Below are positions 8,420 through 17,103 of a DNA stretch of 64,000 nucleotides, one piece after another. Within the stretch, counting starts at the first letter, position 1. Every line of letters begins with the position of its first letter. Position numbers and translations under genes: made by a program. Origin of the DNA: Anaerococcus obesiensis ph10 (GTDB lineage: Bacteria; Bacillota; Clostridia; Tissierellales; Peptoniphilaceae); the NCBI RefSeq assembly GCF_000311745.1, contig NZ_HE978531.1, forward strand, positions 62,001 to 126,000. Direction: 5' to 3'. Under the pieces are notes generated by a model that worked only from the letters and a program-made list of their open reading frames with translations, was not told the DNA's origin and did no database searches.

Positions 8420-9233
8420 TTTTTTCCCCTTTCCTACTGTTAATATGATTAATTATTATATCAGACGTTTCTTCTATAGATTTATATGTAACATCAATCA
8501 TGACACAATCTAAATCTTCCATAATCGCTTTGGCATAGTCCAATTCTTTTTGAATTGCTCTTATATCTGAATATTGACTTTTTCCAGATAAGCCCAAACT
8601 TTTAAGTCTTTCTTCCCTAAAAGACTTTAAAATATTTTTATCGATAGTTAGACCGAATATTTTCTTGCTATCAATTTCAAAAAGTTCATCGGGCAGGCTA
8701 GTATTTAAAAGTATAGGAATATTACAAACTTTATAGCCCTTGCTTGCCATATAAATTGATAATGGCGTTTTAGAAGAACGAGATACTCCAATTATTGCTA
8801 TATCACAAGCTTTAAGTGACCTAAAATCTTTTCCATCGTCATATTTGATGGCAAAATCTAATGAATTTAATGTTTTAAATCGGTCAGTTTCATAAAGGGA
8901 CTCTTCAGAAAAAGCATATTTTGGTTCTAATTCAAGTTTTTTAGAAATAGTCCTTATGGAATAGCCGGTTATATCAACATAAGTAATATTATTTAGCTCA
9001 CAAAAATCATTGATATAAACATTCATCCTTGAATCTTGAAAGGAGTGATAGATAATGAAATTATCGCAAGTTTCAATTATAAAATTTAATATATCTTTAA
9101 GAGAATCTATATCTCTTACATCTGGATATATATTTGTAATTGATTCAACATTAAATTGACTAAGAGATACTTTTACAATTTTTTCTGTAGCGTATCCACT
9201 TGTGTCAGAGATAATGTTTACACTAAGCTTCAT
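8412..9233 (-). CDS. PPDK regulatory kinase/pyrophosphorylase (DUF299/PSRP)
   Basis: A 273-residue member of the bacterial PPDK regulatory protein family. Members inactivate PPDK by ADP-dependent phosphorylation and reactivate it by phosphorolysis. It begins with the family opening (VNIISDTSGYATEKI) and carries the P-loop-like motif IIGVSRSSKTPLS, followed by MASKGYKVCNIP. The C-terminal RAIQKELDYAKAIM..D...IDVTYKSIEETS is also typical. It overlaps the ppdK start by 8 bases, and the operon pairing matches its function. The ATG follows AGAGGTGACAGG. An extended -10 promoter lies about 30-60 bases upstream. Confidence 0.93.
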   Translation of the reverse strand: MKLSVNIISDTSGYATEKIVKVSLSQFNVESITNIYPDVRDIDSLKDILNFIIETCDNFIIYHSFQDSRMNVYINDFCELNNITYVDITGYSIRTISKKLELEPKYAFSEESLYETDRFKTLNSLDFAIKYDDGKDFRSLKACDIAIIGVSRSSKTPLSIYMASKGYKVCNIPILLNTSLPDELFEIDSKKIFGLTIDKNILKSFREERLKSLGLSGKSQYSDIRAIQKELDYAKAIMEDLDCVMIDVTYKSIEETSDIIINHINSRKGEKND

Positions 9234-9266
9234 CCTGTCACCTCTTTAATATAAGATTCTATTAAT

Positions 9267-9294
9267 ATTATAGCATTTTTAATCAAAAATCCAA
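9267..9294 (-). promoter_or_regulatory. Predicted promoter of the PSRP-ppdK operon
   Basis: On the minus strand TTGGAT (9294-9289) and TATAAT (9272-9267) are 16 bases apart. A TGC precedes the -10, giving an extended -10 element. Confidence 0.65.
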
Positions 9295-9389
9295 GAGCTG
9301 AAAACATTTTTCAATCATTAAAACTAATAATTATTAATATTTTACAAATATATTATTTGAATTTTCAACATTAACTTTTACAAGTGAAA

Positions 9390-9417
9390 TTGACAAAAAA
9401 ATAATTTAAAATATAAT
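9390..9417 (+). promoter_or_regulatory. Consensus promoter of the valS T-box transcript
   Basis: Exact consensus hexamers TTGACA (9390-9395) and TATAAT (9412-9417) are separated by 16 bases. This is one of the strongest promoters in the window and drives the T-box leader. Confidence 0.8.
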
Positions 9418-9449
9418 AAGAAAAAGAATTGAATAATAAACTTTGACAA

Positions 9450-9640
9450 AAAGGAGTAGTAGGGGAAATTTTTTAGAGAGAAGACGGATGCTGAAAGTCT
9501 TTAAATTGAAACTATGAAGGTTGTTTTGAAATAGTTTAATGTAGCATGCATGAATGCAAATAAGAGCCTTTTTTTAAAAAAAGGAAGATAGGTGGTAACG
9601 CGATAATCTCGTCCTTGAGAATTGTGTTACTTTTTTTATT
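9450..9640 (+). promoter_or_regulatory. T-box leader controlling valS
   Basis: The leader of valS contains the conserved T-box core AGGTGGTAACGCG at 9590-9602. A terminator stem follows (GTAAC at 9595-9599 with GTTAC at 9626-9630, plus inner TCTC/GAGA) and ends in seven T's. Upstream parts fit Stem I: AGTAGTA near 9455, then AGAGAGAAGACGGATGCTGAAAG, and a later hairpin AAACTAT/ATAGTTT. Uncharged tRNA-Val should bind and favour the antiterminator. GTT triplets at 9520-9522 or 9523-9525 could be the valine specifier, but I did not fold the RNA and do not assign it. Confidence 0.88.
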
Positions 9641-9680
9641 ATTTATTTTTAATTTTATATTTTGAAAATAAGGAGAAATT

Positions 9681-12308
9681 ATGCAAACAAAATACGAACC
9701 ACAAAAATTTGAAAAAGAAATTTATAAAAAATGGGAAGAAGGTGGATATTTTAAGGCAAGAGTTAATGAAAATAAAAAACCATTTACTATTGTTATGCCA
9801 CCACCAAATATTACAGGAAAATTACACTTGGGCCATGCCCTAAACAATACAATTCAAGATATTATTATTAGATATAAAAGAATGCAAGGTTATGAAGCTT
9901 GTTGGATTCCAGGAACAGATCACGCATCTATTTCGACTGAGGCAAAAGTTGTAGAAAAAATAAAAAACGAAGGAAAATCAAAAGATGAACTTGGTCGTGA
10001 TAAATTTTTGGAAGAATGTTGGGATTGGACAGAAGAATACGGTGGAACAATCAAAAGACAATTAAGAACTGTAGGAGTTTCTTGCGATTGGGATCGTGAT
10101 TCTTTTACTATGGATAAAAATCTTACAAGAGCTGTAAGAAAAGTTTTCAAAAAAATGTATGATGAGGGATTAATTTATAGGGGAAATAGAATTGTAAATT
10201 GGGATCCTGAAGCAAAAACTGCTCTTTCTGATGCAGAAGTTTATCACAAAGACCAAGAAGGACATTTGTGGTATATAAAATATTTCTTTGAAGATAGTAA
10301 TGATTTTATAACAATTGCTACAACAAGGCCTGAAACAATGCTTGGAGATTTGGCTGTTGCTGTAAATCCAGAAGACGAAAGGTTTAAAGATAAAATTGGG
10401 AAGAATTTAATTTTGCCACTTGTAGGCAGAAAAATTCCTTTGATTGAAGATTCTTATGTTGATATGGAATTTGGTACAGGTTGTGTAAAAATCACTCCAT
10501 CTCATGACCCTAACGATTTTGAAGTTGGAAAAAGACATAAGCTTGGTCAATGCGTAGTTATTGATGAAGGTGCAAAAATTAAAGAAGGGTATGGAAAATA
10601 TTCTGGTCTTGATAGGTATGATGCTAGAAAACTAATTATTGAAGATTTGGAAAAAGAAAATCTTTTGGTAAAAACTGAAACAATTGAGCATGCAGTAGGA
10701 TATAGTGAAAGAACAAATGTTGTAATTGAACCATTAATTTCAAAACAATGGTTTGTTAAAATGGAAGATTTGGCAAAGGATGCAATCGAAGTTTATAAAA
10801 ATGGAGATTTAAATTTAATCCCAGATTCTTTGGGAAAAACCTACATGAATTGGCTAGAAAATATTAGAGATTGGTGTATTTCTAGACAATTATGGTGGGG
10901 TCACAGACTTCCAGTTTTCTATACAGAAGATGGAGAAATTATTGTTTCGGAAGATGATCCAGATGAAAATGGATATTTGGATGGGAAAAAAGTCACTCAA
11001 GAAGAAGATACTCTAGATACTTGGTTTTCATCAGCTCTTTGGCCTTTTGCAACTTTAGGTTGGCCAGAAGAAACTGAAGATTATAAATATTTCTTCCCAA
11101 CAGATATTCTTGTAACAGGTTATGATATTATATTTTTCTGGGTTATAAGAATGGTATTTTCTTCACTTTACAATACAAATAAAACTCCTTTTGACCACGT
11201 ACTTTTCACAGGACTAATTAGAGATCCACAAGGAAGAAAGATGAGTAAGTCTCTTGGAAATGGAGTTGATCCAATTGATGTTGTAAATAAATACGGAGCA
11301 GATGCTTTAAGATTTACAATTATTACAGGAAATTCTCCTGGAAATGATATGCGTTACGATGAAAAAAGAATTGTAGCAAGCAGAAATTTTGCCAATAAAT
11401 TGTGGAATGCTACAAGATTTGTATTGATGAACGTTGATGAAAATGATGATATCGAATTTAAAAATTTAGATTTAAGTCTTGAAGATAAGTGGATTTTAAA
11501 AAGATTAAACAATGTTGTTGAAGAAGTTTCTAAAAATCTTGATAAATATGAAATTGGTCTTGCTGCAAGCAGAATTGAAGATTTTATTTGGGAAGAATTT
11601 TGCGATTGGTATATTGAATTTGCCAAGGAAAGATTAAATTCTGATGATGAAAATAAAAAAGCTACAGTTAAAAAAGTTTTGCTTTATGTTTTAAAAGATA
11701 TGATTTCACTTCTTCATCCATTTATGCCATTTATTACTGAAGAAATTTATAAGCAATTACCAAATAAAAAAGATATGCTTATAGTTGAATCTTGGCCACA
11801 AGTTAGGGATGATTTTAATTTTGATAGCGAGGCAAGGGTTGTTGATGGAGCAATTGAAGCTATAAAAGCTATAAGAAATCAAAGACAAACTTTAAATCTT
11901 GGATCAAAAACAAGACAAGATTTGATAATTTACTCATCTGATGAAAATACAAGAAATTTCCTAGAAATTTTGAAGGGACAATTTGTAAATCTTTCAAAAT
12001 CTGGAGAGATTTCAATTATAAGCGAAGATAAAGAAGTTGAAGATGCGGTTAGTTTGATTTTTAATGATTTTAAAATTTATATTCCTTTAGAAAATTTAAT
12101 TGATTATGATAAGGAAAGAAAAAGATTAAAAGATGAAATCAAAAAATTAGAATCCGAAATTAAAAGAGCTGAGGGCAAACTCAACAATCAAGGCTTTGTT
12201 TCAAAAGCGCCAGAAGCAGTTGTAAATGAAGAACGTGAAAAATTAGAAAAATATAAAGACTTACTTGAAAAAACTCAAGAATCTTACAAGGAAATAGAAG
12301 ATAAATAA
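9681..12308 (+). CDS. valS: Valyl-tRNA synthetase
   Basis: An 875-residue class I synthetase that charges tRNA-Val. The HIGH region is PPNITGKLHLGH (41-52) and the KMSKS loop is at 520-524. Between them lies the CP1 editing domain (TTRPETMLGDLAVAVNP..., GTGCVKITPSHDPNDFEVG). The C-terminal coiled coil of about 70 residues (RKRLKDEIKKLESEIKRAEGKLNNQGFVSKAP) is the valine-specific tRNA arm. The ATG at 9681 follows AAGGAGAAATT, and length is normal. Expression is under the T-box leader. The stop overlaps the ATG of the next gene as TAATG, so a methyltransferase and a cold-shock gene probably share the transcript. Confidence 0.97.
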   Translation: MQTKYEPQKFEKEIYKKWEEGGYFKARVNENKKPFTIVMPPPNITGKLHLGHALNNTIQDIIIRYKRMQGYEACWIPGTDHASISTEAKVVEKIKNEGKSKDELGRDKFLEECWDWTEEYGGTIKRQLRTVGVSCDWDRDSFTMDKNLTRAVRKVFKKMYDEGLIYRGNRIVNWDPEAKTALSDAEVYHKDQEGHLWYIKYFFEDSNDFITIATTRPETMLGDLAVAVNPEDERFKDKIGKNLILPLVGRKIPLIEDSYVDMEFGTGCVKITPSHDPNDFEVGKRHKLGQCVVIDEGAKIKEGYGKYSGLDRYDARKLIIEDLEKENLLVKTETIEHAVGYSERTNVVIEPLISKQWFVKMEDLAKDAIEVYKNGDLNLIPDSLGKTYMNWLENIRDWCISRQLWWGHRLPVFYTEDGEIIVSEDDPDENGYLDGKKVTQEEDTLDTWFSSALWPFATLGWPEETEDYKYFFPTDILVTGYDIIFFWVIRMVFSSLYNTNKTPFDHVLFTGLIRDPQGRKMSKSLGNGVDPIDVVNKYGADALRFTIITGNSPGNDMRYDEKRIVASRNFANKLWNATRFVLMNVDENDDIEFKNLDLSLEDKWILKRLNNVVEEVSKNLDKYEIGLAASRIEDFIWEEFCDWYIEFAKERLNSDDENKKATVKKVLLYVLKDMISLLHPFMPFITEEIYKQLPNKKDMLIVESWPQVRDDFNFDSEARVVDGAIEAIKAIRNQRQTLNLGSKTRQDLIIYSSDENTRNFLEILKGQFVNLSKSGEISIISEDKEVEDAVSLIFNDFKIYIPLENLIDYDKERKRLKDEIKKLESEIKRAEGKLNNQGFVSKAPEAVVNEEREKLEKYKDLLEKTQESYKEIEDK

Positions 12309-13035
12309 TGTATAAAGATTTTGCTTATATTTATGATAAATTATCTTTTGACCTTGATTATGAAAAATATGCAGAAAATATAAAATCTTTGGTTATTAAA
12401 AATAATATAAAAAAGAAAAAATGTTAGAGTTAGCATGCGGAACGGGCATGCTAACCAATCATTTTTTTGATTTTTTTGAAAAAATTGACGCCTTAGACTT
12501 ATCAAAATCTATGCTTGAAGTTTTTTCGAAAAAATTTCAAGAAGAAAATGTATCTTTGTATAATTATAATATGGTAAATTTTCAAAATGAAAATTCCTAT
12601 GATTTAATTGTAATCTTGCTTGATTCTATAAATTATATTTTGGATGAAAAAGATTTGAAAAAATTAATAGAAAATTCTTATAAAAATTTGAAAAAAGGTG
12701 GACTTTTGATTTTTGATATAAATTCAGAATATAAAATGGAAGAAGTTTTTGGCTCAAAATCTTATATTTATGAGTATGAAGATATTTTTTATACTTGGGA
12801 TAATATTAAAGATGGCGATATAATTGATATGGAATTAAACTTTTTTGTTGAAAATGAGGACGGAACTTACCAAAGAATTATTGAAAATCAAGTTGAAAGA
12901 ATTTATTCTGTAGATTTTATGAAAAAAGTTTTAAAAGAAAATAATTTTTCTGAAATTGAAATTTTTGATGAAGATACAATGCAAGAAATCAAAGATGATA
13001 CTTTGAGAATTTTGTTTAAGGCTAAAAAGGAGTGA
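12308..13035 (+). CDS. SAM-dependent methyltransferase, frameshifted at an A6 run
   Basis: A class I methyltransferase of about 242 residues that methylates an unknown substrate. The N-terminal frame starts at ATG 12308 (MYKDFAYIYDKLSFDLDYEKY...NNIKKKK) and stops at once after the A run at 12416-12421. The second frame (12421-13035) begins with MLELACGTGMLTNHF, which is SAM-binding motif I, and continues with DALDLSKSML and LLIFDINS. One more A joins them into a single ordinary protein. The start at 12421 would lack the N-terminal helices. The zero frame reads ATA AAA AAG AAA AAA at the break, the same 16-base context as in pcp. It is translationally coupled to valS. Confidence 0.82.
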
Positions 13036-13037
13036 AT

Positions 13038-13238
13038 ATGGAAGGAAAAGTTAAATTTTTTGATGAGAAAAAAGGATTTGGTTTTATAGAATCAGAAAGT
13101 GGCGACTATTTTTTCCATTATTCTGAAATAATTTCTGACAAAGAATATAAAACTATAGAAAATGGTGCAAGGGTTGAATTTGATGTGAAAGATTTGGGCA
13201 GGGGAGATACTGCCTTTAATGTGAAAAAAAGGAGTTAA
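13038..13238 (+). CDS. Cold-shock-domain protein (CspA family)
   Basis: A 66-residue single OB-fold protein that binds single-stranded nucleic acid and acts as an RNA chaperone. RNP1 is KGFGFI and RNP2 is the YFFHYSEI segment, where FFHY varies from the usual FVHF. I use ATG 13038 because AAAGGAG lies five bases before it; the GTG at 13032 is inside that site. The gene lies three bases after the methyltransferase stop and two bases before the next ORF, so it is part of the same operon. Confidence 0.85.
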   Translation: MEGKVKFFDEKKGFGFIESESGDYFFHYSEIISDKEYKTIENGARVEFDVKDLGRGDTAFNVKKRS

Positions 13239-13239
13239 G

Positions 13240-14247
13240 ATGAAATATTTTATTTTGATTTTGTTTTTGATTTTTCTTCCTCAAATTTATTATTTGTATA
13301 GGAAAAAAACTTATCTTGATTTAAAAAATGGTTCAAGATTTTTTATCAAAGAAGAAAGTATGATTAATGACAATAGGTGTAAGGTGATTTTGACAAATTC
13401 TGATGGTTTTGATATTTATGCTAACCGTTTTGATGTTGAAAATCCAAAAGCTGTTGTTCAAATTGTTCATGGTATGCTTGAACATTCACTTAATTATTTG
13501 CATTTTATTAAATTTTTAAATGAAAGAGGTTATGCTGTTATCATTTCTGATAATAGGGGACATGGAAAATCTATTTCTGAAAATCATCCTTCTGGATTTA
13601 TTAAGGAAAAAGATGAGCTTGTTGACGATCAATTTGTTATAAATAAATATATTAGAATGTATTACAAGGACAAAAAAATTTATATGATAGGTCATTCTAT
13701 GGGATCTTTGATTTGTAGAAATTATTTGCAAAAATATGATGATACAATTGATAAATTAGTTTTGACAGGAACTGTAGCTTATATTCCAATAGCAAGTCTT
13801 GGAATTTTTATTGGAAATATTGTAACATTTTATTTGGGAGAAAAAAGAAAATCTAAAATTCTTGATAAACTTTCTGGAATTTCATCAAAAGATCCATCTT
13901 GGATTTCCTATAATGAAGAAAATGTAAAGATTAAAAACAATGACCCAATGCGCCTTGAAGGATTTTTGGCAAGAAGTAATGTTTGCCTGTTTACTCTTGT
14001 AAATAATTTAAACAAGAAAAATAAATTTAAGCTAAAAAATAAAAATTTACAAATAGCTTCATTTAATGGAGTTGATGATGACGTTACTGGTGGAGATAAG
14101 GGACTATTGAATACAAAAAATATTTTATCTTCTATTGGTTACGAAAATTTATATTTCAAAACTTACGATCACATGAAACATGAAGTTTTAAATGAAGATG
14201 AAAGATTTGAAGTTTTTGAAGATATTGATATGTTTTTTAAAAAATGA
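13240..14247 (+). CDS. Alpha/beta hydrolase (monoacylglycerol lipase/lysophospholipase-like)
   Basis: A 335-residue hydrolase with an N-terminal hydrophobic anchor (residues 2-20). The fold is shown by the oxyanion strand VVQIVHGMLEHSLNYLHF, the SDNRGHGKS segment and the nucleophile elbow GHSMGS with Ser153. The likely acid is in NGVDDDVTGG and the likely base His is in KTYDHMKHEVL near the end, so the triad seems complete. Family members cleave lipid esters; the substrate here is unknown. AAAGGAG precedes the ATG. The stop codon lies in the left arm of the terminator that ends this transcript. Confidence 0.82.
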   Translation: MKYFILILFLIFLPQIYYLYRKKTYLDLKNGSRFFIKEESMINDNRCKVILTNSDGFDIYANRFDVENPKAVVQIVHGMLEHSLNYLHFIKFLNERGYAVIISDNRGHGKSISENHPSGFIKEKDELVDDQFVINKYIRMYYKDKKIYMIGHSMGSLICRNYLQKYDDTIDKLVLTGTVAYIPIASLGIFIGNIVTFYLGEKRKSKILDKLSGISSKDPSWISYNEENVKIKNNDPMRLEGFLARSNVCLFTLVNNLNKKNKFKLKNKNLQIASFNGVDDDVTGGDKGLLNTKNILSSIGYENLYFKTYDHMKHEVLNEDERFEVFEDIDMFFKK

Positions 14248-14267
14248 GTTTAGGCTCATTTTTTTAA
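14240..14267 (+). terminator. Terminator after the alpha/beta hydrolase
   Basis: AAAATGAG and CTCATTTT form a stem over a short TTTAGG loop, followed by a T run. The TGA stop of the hydrolase lies within the left arm. Confidence 0.85.
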
Positions 14268-14306
14268 TGTGATAGGAAAAAATGATTTTTAAAATAGGGA
14301 AATAAA

Positions 14307-15614
14307 ATGATTGAAGAAGAGCTTATTAGATTAAGAAGACATTTTCACAAATATGCCGAACCTGCTTGGATGGAATTTTTGACTACTGCAAAAATTATTG
14401 AAGAGTTGAAAAATTATAATCTCGACCTTTATTATGGAAAAGAAATTTATTTCAATAAAAGGATGGGACTTCCAGAAAAATCAATTCTAGAGTCTTATAA
14501 AAATTCCATTTCTATTTCTGATATAGAAAAAAAGGAAGAAATTTTGGATTCTTACACAGGTCTTATCGCTGTTTTGGATACGAAAAAAATTGGACCAAAT
14601 ATTGGATTTAGATTTGATATAGATGCAAATGAACTTTGCGAAAGTAATTCACTTGGACATTTGCCAAATATTTTAAATTTTTCATCAAAAAATTCTTTTG
14701 CCATGCACGCTTGCGGTCACGACGCTCACATGTCAATTGGGATTGAGCTTGCAAAAATTCTTGCATCAAATATAAAAAAATTAAAAGGAAAAATTATTTT
14801 TATTTTTCAACCAGCAGAAGAAGGAGTAAGAGGAGCTTATTCTCTAATGAATAATCCGATTATAGATAAACTTGATTATTTGGCGGGCATGCATATTGGA
14901 ATGGACGTAAAAAGTGGAGAAATTGGTGTGGGAAGTCATGGATTTCTTGCTACAAAAAAAATTGATATTATTTTTAAAGGCAAGGCATCTCATGCTGGAG
15001 CAAGTCCCGAAAAAGGTCATAATGCACTTTTGGCTGCATCAAGTGCAGTTTTAAATTTTAATAGTCTTGCTCAACATTCTATGGGAGAGGCAAGAATTAA
15101 TGTTGGGAAATTAAATGCAGGAAGTGGAAGAAATATAATAGCTAATAAGGCGAAAATCGAAATGGAGATTAGGGGAGAAAATGATCATATAATTTCTTAT
15201 TTATACGATGGAGTAAATAGAATCGTTGAAGGCTCAGCTATCTCTTATGATTGTTCTTATGAAATAGAAATAAAGGGACAAGCTCCATCACTTATTTCTT
15301 ATGATGAAGAATTTATAAAAAATCTTAGAAATTATTATAAAGAAAAATCCTACAAACTTGTAGATGCAAATTTGAAAGGCTCTGAAGATATTGCTTATTT
15401 ATTAAATGAAGTGAGAAAAGCTGGTGGCAAGACAGTTCATTTTATTTTAGGCTCAAATTTAAAAGACAGCCATCACAGCGAAGAATTTGATATTAACGAA
15501 AAAGATATGCTAAGAGGAGTCAACCTAATGGTAGATTTTGTAAAATATATAGAAAAAATTGATAAGATTGATTATGAAAGGGTAGAAAATGAAAATATTG
15601 CTTACAGGATTTGA
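14307..15614 (+). CDS. M20-family amidohydrolase (AbgA/aminoacylase-like)
   Basis: A 435-residue metallo-amidohydrolase of the M20D type, which includes p-aminobenzoyl-glutamate hydrolase and N-acyl-amino-acid deacylases. It starts [18 protein letters not shown], has [10 protein letters not shown], the metal motif [10 protein letters not shown] and the catalytic/metal segment [11 protein letters not shown]. It then has the dimerisation domain ([21 protein letters not shown]) and the final metal His in SHHSEEFD. The substrate is not certain. Its end overlaps the pcp start by 26 bases. The last 13 residues look non-conserved: one more A in the run at 15553-15558 would end the protein at ...KYIEKN, before pcp, but this is only a suspicion. 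Confidence 0.85.
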   Translation: MIEEELIRLRRHFHKYAEPAWMEFLTTAKIIEELKNYNLDLYYGKEIYFNKRMGLPEKSILESYKNSISISDIEKKEEILDSYTGLIAVLDTKKIGPNIGFRFDIDANELCESNSLGHLPNILNFSSKNSFAMHACGHDAHMSIGIELAKILASNIKKLKGKIIFIFQPAEEGVRGAYSLMNNPIIDKLDYLAGMHIGMDVKSGEIGVGSHGFLATKKIDIIFKGKASHAGASPEKGHNALLAASSAVLNFNSLAQHSMGEARINVGKLNAGSGRNIIANKAKIEMEIRGENDHIISYLYDGVNRIVEGSAISYDCSYEIEIKGQAPSLISYDEEFIKNLRNYYKEKSYKLVDANLKGSEDIAYLLNEVRKAGGKTVHFILGSNLKDSHHSEEFDINEKDMLRGVNLMVDFVKYIEKIDKIDYERVENENIAYRI

Positions 15615-16229
15615 TCCTTTTGATAAAGAAAAAATAAATCCATCAATTGAACTTGTTAAAAAAGTTGAAGAAAAAATTGAAGGCGCCCAAATTTTTAAAA
15701 TAGAAATTCCAACAGTTTTCAAAAAATCAGGAGAAATTTTGGAAGAAAATATTAAAAAAATAAGGCCAGATGTAATTTTGTGTATTGGGCAAGCTGGAGG
15801 AAGAAGCTCTATTTCTGTTGAAAGAATTGCAATTAATATTGATGATGCAAGAATTTCTGATAATGATGGTAAAAAACCGATTGATGAAAAAATAAGAAGA
15901 GACGGAGAAAATGCTTATTTTTCAAATCTTCCAATTAAAAAAATTGTAGAAGAGATAAAAAAGAAAAAATTCCAGCAGAAATTTCAAACTCAGCAGGAAC
16001 TTTTGTATGTAATCATTTGATGTATGAGGCCTTGTATTTGGCAAAAAAATATAAAAATATAAGAGCAGGATTTATCCATATTCCATATTTACCAGAACAA
16101 GTTTTAAATAAAGCGAACACACCTTCAATGGATTTGGAAAATTCTTTAAAAGCAATAAATATTGCCATAAAAACTATAATAAACCATGACGGAGAAGATT
16201 TGAAAATTTCTGATGGAAAAATTTCATAA
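15589..16229 (+). CDS. pcp: Pyroglutamyl-peptidase I, frameshifted at an A6 run
   Basis: A cysteine peptidase (C15) that removes N-terminal pyroglutamate. The first frame (15589-16020) gives [19 protein letters not shown]..., the catalytic Glu region ([19 protein letters not shown]) and [11 protein letters not shown], then runs into junk after KKKK. The second frame supplies [22 protein letters not shown], with the catalytic Cys in FVCNH, and [10 protein letters not shown] with the His, ending at 16229. The break is the A6 run at 15964-15969. Adding one A restores a 213-residue protein of normal length. As read, the first frame lacks the catalytic Cys and His. AAAGGG precedes the ATG. Confidence 0.88.
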
Positions 16230-16237
16230 TTTTTGTA

Positions 16238-16268
16238 AAAAAGCAAGTTTTGTACTTGCTTATTTTTT
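16238..16268 (+). terminator. Terminator after pcp
   Basis: AAGCAAGT (16241-16248) pairs with ACTTGCTT (16254-16261) over a five-base loop, followed by ATTTTTTT. It overlaps the -35 box of the next promoter. Confidence 0.87.
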
Positions 16269-16277
16269 TGTTATAAT
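16250..16277 (+). promoter_or_regulatory. Predicted promoter of the ABC transporter pair
   Basis: TTGTAC (16250-16255) and TATAAT (16272-16277) are 16 bases apart. The -35 lies inside the pcp terminator, the same compact arrangement as at 404-432. It gives a leader of about 65 bases. Confidence 0.55.
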
Positions 16278-16347
16278 GAAAAAGATTAGTGATAAAATAA
16301 ATAATATTATTAATAAAATAAATATAAATTTTCTTAAAGGAGTTCTT

Positions 16348-17103
16348 ATGAAACTTGAAATAAAAAATCTTTCCAAAAAATTTGGCAAAAAAGAAGTTTT
16401 GAAAAATATAGATTACACTTTTGACCAGGGGGTTGTTTATGCCCTTTTGGGAAGAAATGGTGCAGGAAAAACTACACTTTTTTCTTTGATTAGTGAGCAA
16501 ATAAAAAAAGATTCTGGAAATATTTTTCTTCTTGATGAAAATGAAAAGAAAGAACTTGATTTTAGGGATGTATTTTTTATGGTGGCAGAGCCAGATCTTC
16601 CCAAATTTCTTACAGGGCGAGAATTTATAAAATTTTTTGTAGAGGCAAACAAAGAAATAATAAAAGATTTTAAGTCTGTCGAAGAATATTTTTCTCTTGT
16701 GGATTTTGACATGGAAGATGCCGATAGATTAATTCAAGATTATTCAACGGGAATGAAAAACAAACTTCAAATGCTTATGTTTTTGATTTTAAAACCAAAG
16801 GTAATTTTGATGGATGAGCCGCTTACAAGTCTTGATGTAGTTGTTCAACTTGAAATGAAAAAAATAATTAGAGATATTCACAAAGACCATATAATTATTT
16901 TTTCAACCCATATTTTGCAACTAGCAAAAGATATTTGCGATGATATTGTTCTTCTCCATGACAAAAATTTACAAAAAGTTGATAAAAAGGTTTCAGAAGA
17001 TAAGGATTTTGAAGATAAAATAATAAAGCTTTTGACAAGCAAAAATATTGAAAATATTGATATAAATTTAGATGATGAAAATTTGGGTGATAAAGATGAG
17101 TAG
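16348..17103 (+). CDS. ABC transporter ATP-binding protein
   Basis: A 251-residue ATPase. Walker A is GRNGAGKTT, the signature is a variant (YSTGMKNKLQ in place of LSGGQ), Walker B is VILMDEPLTSLD and the switch His is in IIFSTHILQ. The length and MKLEIKNLSKKFGKK opening fit the ABC-2/antibiotic-export ATPase type. The frame is open back to 16213, but that stretch covers the terminator and promoter. ATG 16348 has AAAGGAG six bases before it, so I choose it. It overlaps the permease gene by eight bases. The substrate is unknown. Confidence 0.9.
   Translation: MKLEIKNLSKKFGKKEVLKNIDYTFDQGVVYALLGRNGAGKTTLFSLISEQIKKDSGNIFLLDENEKKELDFRDVFFMVAEPDLPKFLTGREFIKFFVEANKEIIKDFKSVEEYFSLVDFDMEDADRLIQDYSTGMKNKLQMLMFLILKPKVILMDEPLTSLDVVVQLEMKKIIRDIHKDHIIIFSTHILQLAKDICDDIVLLHDKNLQKVDKKVSEDKDFEDKIIKLLTSKNIENIDINLDDENLGDKDE

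Noticed and set aside
9622-9843. A 73-codon plus-strand frame starting in the T-box terminator
   Set aside because: It runs into valS out of frame and has no ribosome binding site; the region is explained by the leader and valS.
12421-13035. Methyltransferase starting at ATG 12421
   Set aside because: There is no ribosome binding site and it would lack the N-terminal helices, which are encoded at once upstream in another frame coupled to valS.
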